Assembly (NCBI GenBank): GCA_029298735.1
Contig: JANSLP010000130.1
Location: 19,048 to 83,047 of the forward strand
DNA from: Ophiostoma sp. CBS 140.51
Taxonomy: Eukaryota > Ascomycota > Sordariomycetes > Ophiostomatales > Ophiostomataceae
Reading direction: 5' to 3'
DNA length: 64,000 nucleotides
Below are positions 1 through 10,792 of the stretch, piece by piece. The first letter of the stretch is position 1. Every line of letters starts with the position of its first letter. The position numbers and the translations under genes are program-made. The notes below the pieces were generated by a model that was not told the DNA's origin, did no database searches, and worked only from the letters and a program-made list of their open reading frames with translations.

Positions 1-1653
1 TATGCAAGGATGATGTGAAGGGCGGGAGCAAAAAAAAAAAAAAAAAAAAAAAAGGACCCTCAAGAATACACCGTAAAATAAAACAGGCAGAGAAAAAAGT
101 AACAGAAAAGGCAGGCCGTTCCGGTTTCGTTTCCTTCGGGTCGGTGACTCGGTGGTTGTCGTTTGTCCACGGAAATCACAATACAAGAAGCACAAGAGGC
201 AATGTTGCGACAAGTTGTCTCATTGTGCTGCCGTTTTGACACATGCCATATTTTTCTTCCTTTTCGCACACTCTTTTTCTCGATAATCTGCCACTCGCGT
301 GCCGCCCTCCCTTTTCCCACCTCTGTCGGCCGATATGCCATATGACGCAAATCCTGTTTCCTTGGCCAGTTCCCCGACCACCCCTCCACTCCTCCCAGTC
401 CCCAGTGACGACATCAGCTGCTGCAAGAAATTGACACAGAACGAACGACCCTTCCAGACACCCCTGTTCCAGCCAATGAGAGCGTGCGAACGAACACCCG
501 CAACCACTAACACGGCTGTGGATGAGAGGGCGATCGGCATTATGCAGTGCAGACACATTTTCCTGCTACGACAGACGATGATGGAACTGTTTGACGAAAG
601 GTCTAGCCAGTGGGAGAAAAGAGCATCGAGACAAAGGCCATGGAAAAGCTGGCGGAACTGACAGTTTATGTCCTTCCGTCTTTGCATGCGTATGTTGTGC
701 TCTAGGAAATCCGATAAATGGGAGAAACTTGATGCAAAATACGTTTGGAGACAAGATTTGACTTTTGTTTTAAAAACAAAAAAAAACAACGAAAGAAAAT
801 AAAAGAAAACAATAAAGCATCCCAAAATACTAAAAAGCCATGCATAACAACAGATCACTTCTAGATGCGACAACAAGCAAACAGATGCCGCGCCGGTAGT
901 TGACTCTGGCCTAGATGTCAATGTCAAACTTGACCTCATTCTCTTTAGGTGTGGCAAAACAAGGCCCTTCACCGCTAGACCGCCAGATCTAGCCCGTCGG
1001 CCGAACGTCGATCGGAGCTAGAATGGGTGCTCGGACAAAAAGACAGAAAGACAAAAGAACATTAAAGGTGGGAGGTCTGGTTGGCTCATTAGGAACAGGG
1101 CGGGATCTAAACGGTTGGTGACTTGGCAAGAGTTGTTTTGACAAAGGAGGGGACGTCATATTTACAGTGATGCACAGGGGAAATACAACACGGAGAGTGG
1201 GCTGTTGTGGCCCGCATACGATTATCTTTTACGCCAAATGGTGGCCAGCTTCTCAGCCATCCATTAATCATCTATGTGATTGTCTTCTTTCCGATTCAAG
1301 TATACGTTTGGTAATGTTTGTATTTGGAATGGTTAAATCTGATTTTCGGCGCCTTCTACTTTTATTTCCAGTTCCACTGCTCCCCATATTGACAATCCCT
1401 TGTATCACACGAAAAAATCATGTAAACTTGATGACGCCTTCTCCGTCGGTCTAGGCTTTTGGTGAAGACAGATAAAAACGTGAAAAACACAGGAAGCACA
1501 AACAAGACAAAGTGAACAAAAAAAGGGTTGCAAATGAAAATGACATAAAATAGACCCCCATAGTAAACTAGACAAACCCAACAACGCACAACCCTTGACC
1601 AAAGACAACCTTGGCTGCTTACACTGATGCCTGCCACTCATTCCCTCATCTGC
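1..1653. other. intergenic, no gene recognised; A24 tract
   Basis: I see no supported gene here. A run of 24 A occupies about 30-53. The longest open frame, on the minus strand at 220-972, has low-complexity hydrophobic and basic composition with no family resemblance and reads like chance. The stretch next to 1653 probably contains the 3' untranslated region of the NAA15 gene, which is transcribed leftward. Confidence 0.5.
30..53. repeat. poly(A) tract (24)
   Basis: An uninterrupted run of A near the left edge of the window. It has no adjacent element that would identify it as a retroposon tail. Confidence 0.9.
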
Positions 1654-4000
1654 TTACGGGAACTCCGCAGCCAGCACCTCTTGCACCTTGGGCGGCAGCG
1701 TCGACACGTCGGCAGCCTTCAGGGCCTCCCGCAGTGCCTTGGCCTGCTCCTGCACCTGCGCGTTCTCGGGCGCCAACGCCTGGGCGGACTTGAGGCACCG
1801 CAGCGCCAGCAGGAACTTGCCTCTCCGGCGGTATATCTCAAAACCGACCAGTTGGCCGTCCAGGTTCTTGGGGCTGAACTGCAGAACGGGCTCAATGAAC
1901 TTGGTGGCCTCGCCGAGCGGGTCGGCCGTGGCAGCCAGCTTGAGACCCTGCGGGTCGTCGTCCTTCTTCTTGGCAGCGCCCTCGGCATCGGCAGCAGCAG
2001 CCGACTTGCCCTTGTTGGGATCCTGCTTCGCAGCCTTCTCAGCCGCCTCGCGCTCGGCCTTCTGGGCCTCCTTCTTGGCCTTCTTCGCGGCCTTCTTCTT
2101 TTCGGCAGCGGCATCGGCGTCAGACGTGCCGTTGGAAGCACCGTCCTTGCTACCATCAGCGGCAACCACCGAACCGTTGGCGGCGGCCTGCGCGCTGTCG
2201 TACATGCTCACGTACAGGCGGGCGGCATCAAGAGCGGCACGCGTGAAGAAGGGGTGCTCGCGGATTCGATCCTCCCAGCGGACAAGGTCAATGTATGCGC
2301 GAATCATGCCCTTGCGCAGCGAGAACGAGTGGAAGTCAAACTGGTCCTCCTGCCAGATGTCAAAGATGTTGGCAATGGCATGGAAGCGCTTCAGGGCCAT
2401 GCCGATGTTGCCGCGGCGCGCAAACGCCTCACCATCCTCCGTCAGGAACCAAATGCACTGCATGTCGAGTAGATCCGACAGCGGATCGGCCGCCGAATCG
2501 GGCCGCGTGAAGAGCGCGACCGTCTTGAGCGCCGCCTCGTTCTCGTTGTTGCGTAGCTGGTATTTGGCGGCCTTGCTGTTGATATAGCGGTCGTGTGTGT
2601 CGAGGCTGCGTGCCTTGTCCATGGCCTCAGACGCCTTCTGCAGGTCGCCCCTGTGCTTCCATATCCGCGCCTTGGTCATCTGGAAATCAACGCTCTTGTC
2701 GTCGAGCGCAATCGCCTTATCGCAGAATTCGTCGGCCTTGGCCAGGTCGCGCGTCAGGTGGTAGTTGTAGTGTTGGGCCAGGAAGTAGAGGGCAGCACCC
2801 TCGCCCTTGGACGAGTCCGTCTTCGCCGGTGCATCGCCATTCGATTGTACGTCGGGCGAGGTCTGCGCAGAAGCGAGGTATTCTTCGACAAGAGCAGGCA
2901 GGGCGGCCTTCTTGGCGTCATCGGCGTAAAGGTGCTTCAGGTTGGCGAACAGTGACGGGATACCGCGGTCGAGCATGGGGAAAAGGTACTTTCGTGCGCG
3001 CTCCTTGAAGAGATCGCCTAGATAACGTTAGTATGTGAGTGAGAGAAATGCCAGGAACCAAGCAAGAATGTGTGGACGTCCACGCACCTGATAAGAAGTC
3101 CAGCGGCAGCCGCTTTGCCGAGTCGCACCGCGGGTGCTTGGCGGCGTACTCGTCAAAGACAGCTAGACGAGCAGCCTCGTCGGCACCCTCCGAATCCAGG
3201 CCCAATGCCTTAACGAGGCTCTGGTAGTAGGCTGGGTGGTCGGGATTGCGGTCGATCAATGTGCGCCATGCAGCGGCAGCCTCTTCGTTACGGCCGAGGG
3301 TTGTCAGGTACTCAGCACGGCGCTCGAGGACGCTCAGGCGGTCCAGGCTGTGTTTGACGGAGTCAGACTCGAGGTGGTCGAGCGCACGCTGGATGTCGCC
3401 GGTCTCGGCAATGATGCGGTTCTTGTACAGGATGGCCTCGGAGTGCTCAATATCGGTCTTTGGCGGCGGGTTCTTCAGCGTTTCTTCGTAAGTTGTCAGG
3501 ATGCGCTCGGCCTCGGCCAGGTTGCCGTCAAGGTGATGCGCAATGGCGAGGGCGGTCCAGTTCTGGCGAGGCTGGGGGCGGGCCTGCAGCATAGCGTGGC
3601 GGCTCTGGACGTAACCGGCGTAGTCGCGCATCTGGATCTGCAGAATGGCGAGATCGCGCTGGATCTGGGGGCTCTCAGGCTCGAGGCGCAGCGCAAACTT
3701 GTACGCCTTGATGGCCTCCTCAAAGTTCTTGTTGGCGCGGTACAGCAGGCCGTAGACGTGCCAGCAGATGTGCGACTTCATGTCGACAGTCAGGGCCTCC
3801 TTTCCGAGCGCAAAGGCCTCGTCCGTCTTGCCCTGGCCATTGAGGATCAGCGCCTTCATGGCCATGGTGTCGCCATGACGGGGATTCTTCTTGAGGATCT
3901 GGTCGGCAGCCTTCAGGCCGCGCTTGTACTGCTTCTCCTCATAGTTGCGGATGACCTGGCGGAACAGGTTGGCATCCCGTGTGCTAAGCGGTTGCGGCAT
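1654..4000 (-). CDS. NAA15: NatA N-terminal acetyltransferase auxiliary subunit NAA15/NAT1
   Basis: This is the TPR scaffold of the NatA complex. It anchors the catalytic subunit Naa10 to the ribosome for co-translational N-terminal acetylation. There are two exons, 4000-3088 and 3017-1654, with a 70-bp intron (CAG|GTGCGT ... CTAG|G). The join gives about 758 aa, close to the size I recall for fission yeast Naa15. The N-terminus (MPQPLSTRDANLFRQ) and successive helical TPR repeats through residue ~300 match the family, as does the later RKGMIRAYIDLVRWEDRIRE block. A Lys/Ala/Glu-rich charged segment at about residues 610-640 is the usual linker. The ATG at 4000 is the first in frame and lies before the conserved N-terminus. 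There is no sign of breakage. Identity is by family resemblance only; I could not align it. Confidence 0.93.
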
Positions 4001-4717
4001 TGGGGCGGCAGGTATGTGTGTGTGTTGTGGATGTCGGGGTGTCGGAGGGTGAGATGATAATAAGCCTGCGCACGAGACAGCCTACCTGCCGTTCGTGAAT
4101 AGGACAATGCCGTGGGTCGGAGCGGAGGACGAAGTCAGAGTGGGACGAGACCAATCACAGAGATAGAGAGAAGAGAAGCGCCGGGGGGATAGGGATGGCG
4201 ATCGTGAACAGTTGTCGTGATGCTCGTTTGAGGGGGGAAGGAGGTGATGGCAGCTGCCGTGGAAAGCTGGGGGGAGGTCTAAAACCGTGTGGTTTTTTTT
4301 ACCCATTTTTTTGGTCCCTCCTCTTGGAGCAAACCGAAGGCAGGAGCTGGTCGGGGCCGTGTTCTTCCAGCATAGGCAAAAAGTGGGGCAAGTACCTCCA
4401 CTGCGAACTCGGCCACAGCGCTACGGCGCTATCAATGCTGCAAAATGAAATCCGGACAGCGACAACGACACTGACTTGCACAAATGCTCATGGTTTGACA
4501 GTTTATAAAGCAGTACCAACTTCTTAAGTAAAGTAGAGATATATTCAAATGCTCCCACATCATAGACCGTATCCAATGCTGCTCCTATGACGCCGAAAAT
4601 GACTTGCAAAATAACCCGGTACCCCCCAAAAATGTGCTCCTGCTCTTTCCCGACTTTGAAATACATCATATACATAATAAACGGCAAGCGCACACCTTTA
4701 CAAGGTAAAGTGTATGC
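4001..4717. other. intergenic between NAA15 start and MIX23 end
   Basis: No gene is seen. The part next to 4000 should carry the NAA15 promoter and 5' leader (minus strand). The part next to 4717 should carry the 3' UTR of the MIX23 gene. Short frames on both strands show no recognisable domain. Confidence 0.5.
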
Positions 4718-5437
4718 TCACCGTCTCTCCCGCTTCCGCCATTGCTCCAGCGCGGCCTCCCACCCCGTCTCGCCAGTACTTGCCGTGATAGCACCGCTCC
4801 CACAACGCGCTTGAAGCACATCCCACGACCGGGCACGCACTATGCTCTCGACGCCCTTCTCATTGCGCATCAGAGAAGCAAGCAGGTTGGCCTGTGGCTC
4901 AGCGAGCGCATATTGCTTCCGCTTGATGTATGGGTCGAAGCGCTCGGTGATCTCAGGTGGTGTTGGTGGCGGAAAGTCGCCTTCCATAAGGGCACCAGAC
5001 GCGGCAGCCGCAGCTGCGGCTTGTGCAGCTGCCTGGGCGGCTTCTTCGGCGTCTTTGGCCACGGCGTCATCGGCGACGCCTGCACAGTATCGAATGACGT
5101 CGTCGCGAGCCTGCCAGGCCGGAAAGAGGAGGGCGTCGCGAAAGGCGCGGCATGCGGCTGCTGGCGGAGACGACGAGGAGGAAGAGCCGGACGAGTATGA
5201 GGTGGCGCGGTGCGCAGTGGACGAAGGGTCGAAGCCGGCGCGGGAGGGGGTGACAAGGGCGTTGAGATGTTGTGTAATGGTGTCGTCGATGGCTCGGGAC
5301 GCACGAAGAAAGTCTGGGAGGCATTGTTAGTGGCACGCCTTGTAATTAAAAGTGAGGTCTATCTGCCTACCTCGTAGGACGACAGTAGAAAAGCAGAACT
5401 GGGGCGTCAGCGCCGGCTGGTTCGGCTGTGTCGCCAT
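4718..5437 (-). CDS. MIX23: MIX23 / caffeine-induced death protein 2 (Cid2) family
   Basis: This is a small mitochondrial intermembrane-space protein of the MIX23/CCDC58/Cid2 family. Family members are imported oxidatively through Mia40 and influence protein import. There are two exons, 5437-5371 and 5313-4718, with a 57-bp intron (GAG|GTAGGC ... CCCAG|A). The join encodes about 220 aa. The family hallmark runs across the junction: LTPQFCFSTVVLR then DFLRASRAIDD. Cysteines fall at about residues 15, 77 and 99, with a fourth near the C-terminus (LQARCG), the four-Cys pattern expected for the family. An Ala/Gln-rich stretch follows VAKDAEEA in the middle. Without the first short exon the conserved N-terminus is lost, so the start at 5437 is preferred. 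The symbol rests on family resemblance. Confidence 0.82.
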
Positions 5438-6238
5438 GCTGTAAGGCTTTTGACGTTCTTGTCTAGGCACACTGTCCTCTGTAGAGGGATAAGTATGGGA
5501 CGAAGGTTGGCCGTCGGATTCCGTGCTCGACCGGGTGGCCGTTTTGTCCGGCGACGTCCACAAGATATTCGCCAGCGTGGTTGTAAGTTGTTTCGCGGGG
5601 CAAATTGCCGTATGGATTGAGGGTGTTTCCAGGCGAGAGTGAATGTGAGTTGGTAGGGCTTTGCCCAGATCGTGTGTTGCAAGATTGGTGGGAGAAATTA
5701 AGGTAGTCGTAAATGCCACCAGAAGGACGTAGATTTGGCAATCTTTCGAGATAAACGGCGGCATGCGGCGGAGAAGGAGCGGGGAGGGGGGCGAGATGTA
5801 CCGAGCGGGAAGCGCAATGGTCGAAGAGAGGCGAGAATTCACAGGCAGTCCAGTGGTGTGGTGTATGGGTCCCAGACTGCCATTTCGGCCAATCATAGAC
5901 CAGGGTTTGACGAGCTTCAGGATAGCTTCAACGTGCCCAGTCTTTTGTTCCGCCGCCGACTTTTTTCAATCCAAACTCAGATATTGGACTTGATTCTATT
6001 GAAGATATTCTATGAAAGGAATCAAATGTCATTTTGTTATCCAAATAGGTCTTAGTTATCTGGTAATCATCGCAAAAAGCCTCCCGTCCCTGATATTCCC
6101 GCCATCTTTCGCAATTGTCTAGAGCCCAATGGCTTCATCTTACGACCACTCTTTCGATATTCAATCCACCCCGTCTCGTAATTGTGACCACGGTCGCCCA
6201 TCCTCCATTGACTTCTATCTTTTCTATGTGCGAATTCT
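5438..6238. other. intergenic, MIX23 upstream region
   Basis: No gene is supported. Open frames on the minus strand here overlap the first MIX23 exon or its leader and lack domains. The stretch next to 6238 becomes AT-rich and probably contains the 3' UTR of the dehydrogenase gene. Confidence 0.45.
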
Positions 6239-7368
6239 CTAAAGCTCCAGGCCCGCCTGCTCAGGCACAATGCTCTTGAGCGTGTCCTCAAGGATTGCCT
6301 GCCGGACATTCTCCATCGCCCAGACCTCCATCTTGGTCTCGGTCTCGACCGTCGAAGTGCCCATGTGCGGCACAATGAGCGCCTTGTCGCTCTTCATCAG
6401 CTCCGGGTGAACCGCGGGCTCATGCTCAAAGACGTCTAGTCCTGCGGCTGCCACATGACCGGATGCTAGTGCATCCACAAGGGCCTGTTCATTGATAACT
6501 GCACCGCGTGCCGTATTGACCACAACAACGCCGGGCTTCATCATGGCAAACTGAGGCGCGCCAATCATGTGCCGTGTGTGAGCATTGAGCGGCACATTGA
6601 TGCTCACAACGTCAACCTGGGCCAGAAGCTCCTCTAGTGTCGGCACATAAACTGCACCACCTGCTTCAGCCTCGATCTCGGGTGCTAGACGTTTGCGGTT
6701 GTGGTAGAGAATCTTCATGCCGAATGCCGCGTGGGCCTTGCGCGCCACTGTCCGGCCGATACCGCCCATTCCAAGGATACCGATTGTCTTGTTCTGCGGG
6801 TCGTGGCCGAGCGGGGGTCCGCCGTTGGGACCGCGCCACTGACCGGCCCGGATGCTGCTCAGCGTTGGGGCCAGGTTCCGCATGGCCCCGAGCAGCAAAA
6901 AGATGTGAATATCGGCTGTGGCTTCATCGACGGCTGTGGGTGTGTTGGACACTCGGACACCACGGGCGGTGCAGGCGGCAACGTCGATTTGGTCATAACC
7001 AGCGCCGTTGTGGCAGATAAAGCGTAGCGAAGACGGCAGTTCCGATAAGAGCTCGTTGTCAATGCGGCCGGTGATGCGAAACGACTCGAACGTGCGGTAG
7101 GCGACCTTAACGCCATCCAGCGAACCCGAGCGGCACTCCGCAATAAACTCAGCACGGTTGTTGGCCTTGGGCACGATGATGTCCGCGACCTCACTGACCG
7201 ACTCCCAAGTATCATGCGCCCTGTGCGTAGATGTTAGTCAAACTCTTCTTCTTCTTCTCCTCCCCCCCCCCCCCATTCTCGCATCACTCAAGTCAACAGA
7301 GAGTCCACTTACAGCTGGATAGTACCGAGCTGCAACACCTGCATCCGCGCAGGCTTATCGGCGGCCAT
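6239..7368 (-). CDS. D-2-hydroxyacid dehydrogenase (glyoxylate/hydroxypyruvate reductase-like)
   Basis: This is an NAD(P)-dependent D-isomer-specific 2-hydroxyacid dehydrogenase, expected to interconvert 2-keto acids such as glyoxylate or hydroxypyruvate with D-2-hydroxyacids. There are two exons, 7368-7313 and 7220-6239, with a 92-bp intron (CAGCT|GTAAGT ... CACAG|G). The join gives about 345 aa, normal for the family. The Rossmann motif GMGGIG lies near residues 169-174. The catalytic Arg is in NTARGAV (about R257), the Glu in DVFEHEP (about 284-286), and the His in VPHMGTS (about H304). The first exon is placed because it supplies the N-terminal strand (MAADKPARMQVLQLGTIQL) in frame. The intron holds a run of C at about 7263-7274. 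The exact substrate cannot be read from sequence. Confidence 0.88.
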
Positions 7369-10300
7369 CTTGAGAATGGCCTTCGAGGAACGGCGCGGTG
7401 ATGCTATGTATGTTGGTGCTTCAGAAACCAGTTATGAAGAAGCGTTGATTGGAAATGCTGGTGAGAAAGTGTAAAGTAGAAGCAAGGCGTAGGCAAGAGA
7501 GGGACAAGCTGCAGATAGTGGTGGGCCAGCTCTCATTATATCGTTACTGCCTCTAATGTACGTGTCACTATCTTGGTCACGCCTTAATTGTCACCAAAAC
7601 CGGAAGTTTCTGACGTGGCTATGAGCTTGATCCGAATTTATGGTGCCGTTGACCAAGGGAGTCGTGAGAGTCGTTAAGGCTGGCTGTGTATAAGGTACGT
7701 AATGAGCCGGTCTGTATGTACTGCGAGATCTAGTAGTGAGCTACCCACGAATAGTGACAGAAGGCTGCATAAGTCCCGTAAAAAGACAAGTTGTGATCGT
7801 ACCCTAACCATGTCTCAGTCAACTTAGATCAAAATGTAGAAGTGAGTAGAAGGGAAAGAAGGGCACCGAGTGGTTGTGAGGGGGTAGGTTATGCACAAGA
7901 AGTGCCGAGGTTGAAATACCAACTACCTTATATCTAGGGAGCAAGCAAGATTAGTACAACCGCATGAGATTCAAAGTGAAAGGTGAGCAAGAACCGGTGA
8001 GGTTGAGGCAAACATGGGGATCGACAAGTGAACTTTGAGGTGGGAGGCAGAGGTGTACTCAATAAGAAAAGCCTTTGCCGCCTAACGATATTGGATTGGT
8101 ACTGCATAAAACAGAAACAGCTGGGTGAGAGGATGGACGAGGGGAATTTACTATAAAAATCCACTGACCGTTGATTGCTATTAAAGAAGCATGCGAAAGA
8201 GAGGAAAATGAGGCCAATCGAGGTGAAGGTGGTACACAAAGATATGAGGAACCGAATCGATTGAAGCAAAATGGGCCCAAGAATGACGATTGATAACTGC
8301 GTGTTGACGGCAATCTCTACGCAATTGGCACGACAGTGGTTCGCAACGCAGTGCTCGCAGGATGTGTGTTGCACAGAGGGAAGAGATTGAACGCAAGCTT
8401 TCCTCGTTTCGAAAAAGTTGGAGGGTGCGCCGATGAGAATGGTGGTTTGAGGAGAGGAGATGAAATAGAAAAATAAAGAGTCAGAGATAGTAGATTGAAG
8501 GTCGGTCAGTCGATGGACCTTGCCACGAATAAGAGCGCCGGTCGGTCCATTGTGTAAGTACTCGTAATACACGAGATAGCGTGAACAGGGGACGAGACGA
8601 GGCCCCAAGACGGCGTCCTTTGTCCACCCATTATGTTTCTTCGACGCCCTTCACCCACTGTCTGGTTCGCCATTTTCTCATTTTGTTCCCGTTTTAGCTT
8701 TCTCGCCCTGGTTTAGGTGTGGGGTAGTAGCGACAACGGAGATGCGGCGGCGGCCGTGGGTTTTGGCAGTGGCCCATCTTGGTGCGTTGCAGTCGCCGCG
8801 ATACAGCATGAGGGACCGAAAAAGCGAGAGAAGATGGGGAAAGACGGAGGGATAAGGTTGTAGCCGTCTGGGGGAAAGATATGTGGCACACAGACGAGGT
8901 GACCTTATTACGGTTTGTCTTTTCGACTAAGTTTATTATTATTATTATTATTATTCTTTCTTTTCTTCCTTTAGAAAGCCAATAATTCCTCACACAGAAG
9001 CTGGTCACCTTCGTTCGGATGCGATTTTACTGTGCTCTTGCAATCTTCATCGTGTTTATCTTAATTAGCCATGGCCGATACCCCTCCTTGTAACAGCTTG
9101 CCTCGATAGCTCTCTTCTTCTTACGCATGGGCATCCGTTTGTTGCTTGAAGATCAAATGGCGCTATTGAGTCTTATTCCTTCCGGGAACTGGCCGGCCAA
9201 TTGGTATCGTGCCTGGTCAGCATACAGGCCCCGCAAGGCCAACAACATGCAGGGTGGCGGTGAGTGCTTTTCCGGATGTTTGTGCAGTTGTGTGTGTGTG
9301 CGTGTGCCTGCGGGAGCGTGTGAGAGTTGCTGTTGCTGGACAATGTTTCATTGGACTTTTCCTTGGCTTTGGGGCTTTGGTGCTGGTTCTTGTCGGTGTT
9401 GTGCAGCCAGAGGCCCGTATGTTCCAAACGATGATGATTTCGCAACGGGTCAGGGCGGGGGCAAGATGCGACCTATCATAAATCAAGCACATCTTGTCTT
9501 TCCTTCTCCTCTATCCAACTTGACACAAGGTTGAAGGAGAGATGTCCGCCTGTTCCCGAAAGAATGGAACCTGTCTGAATTGGAGAGTAAAGTGTGCTTG
9601 TATAAGCTGAACGATTGGTGTACTAGATATGAAAGTACTTAATCAAGCGATTTACATTTCATGACCTAAACAGCCCCTATGCTGCTGCCCAAGAAAAAAA
9701 GCTTGTTGCGTCCCTTTCGACTACCGTGACTCCCATACCACGACAGGAGAGCAAAGGACCCGAACGGACGGCAAGTGAGAAACAGCCTCCAGGTATAATT
9801 TGTACATCTTTACAGCTTCAATTATGTACGTAAGGTAAGAGAGAATAAGTAAACATTTGGCGTGGTCATCCTATCAAAACCACACGCAAGCGCAGATCAT
9901 ATCCAATCCAATGACCGGTAAGCAAAAGAAGGGAGGCAACGAGGCGCAGATGGATGTTATATGAGAATCAAAAGTACAGCAAGTTTTAAAACAATGGAAC
10001 GGAAATATCCCAAAAGAACGAAAAAAAAAAGGTAAACAGGAAGGTCATTAACAAACATTAGAGACCCCCATTGGGGCCTTATGCGACGTGGTGTCATCAT
10101 GAAAAGGACAAGGCCAGTGAAAGAAAACAAAAATCGTACTGTACAAAGAATCAGACTGGAATGTAATCTGAATGTTAGATGTGGAAGTGCCTGAGATGAC
10201 ACGCCCTTCCTAGGCACACGAAGAGAGGCTAAATAAAGTGATGAGGTCGTCCCATAATTAAGAGTAGAGTGTAGGTAAGTCGATAAAGTTGTCGAGTAGA

Positions 10301-10779
10301 CTAATCACGCGGCCGCTTCTTTTTGTTAACAAAACACTGCCCCGAGAGGTGTGGCTGTTACACAGCGTCTAATTTACCGCAGTGATGTTCAAAGTCCGGA
10401 TAAATTTGTGGTTCATGGTGAAAATCCGGCGTAAGCTACAATGGTGATTGATTTTGTGGCGATTGTTGTGTAACATTCTTTGGAGCGGCGGCTGGAAAAG
10501 TCAGGGAGCCACATAGCTGTACATGCTGCGTTCCGCATGTCTACTCCGTCGTGCAGCATGACTGAAAGAAGTCTTCTTGTGGCCGCAAGCAATCAGATTC
10601 CGTGTCAATGGAGCCTATCTTTGTCGATACTGTTAGGTGTTGGCGAACTTCGGAATGGAAAACCAGAGAATGGTGTGCGTGGAGCGCAATGGTCCATCAA
10701 GTGCAACTAGCACAGTTGAGTCTGGTCTTATAAATGGCGTTGCTACCGACGAGACTTGGAGATTTGCTCGTCGATCTCA
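7369..10779. other. 3.4-kb intergenic region with (TTA)n
   Basis: No gene is recognised. An imperfect (TTA)n microsatellite lies at about 8933-8955. GT-rich sequence occurs near 9290-9310. The longest frame (minus, 7934-8608) has no domain and a composition unlike the neighbouring genes. The left part should include the dehydrogenase promoter and the right part the 3' UTR of the Zn2Cys6 gene. Confidence 0.45.
8931..8955. repeat. (TTA)n microsatellite
   Basis: About eight TTA units in intergenic DNA. Confidence 0.9.
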
Positions 10780-10792
10780 TCAGAAATCGCGC

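Noticed and set aside
220..972. 250-codon open frame on the minus strand
   Set aside because: No domain, low-complexity hydrophobic and basic patches, and no splice or context support; a chance frame in intergenic DNA.
917..972. short minus-strand segment reading ENEVKFDIDI before a TAG
   Set aside because: It looked like a terminal exon, but no upstream exon or domain could be found within the next kilobase.
7934..8608. 224-codon open frame on the minus strand
   Set aside because: Composition unlike neighbouring genes and no recognisable motif.
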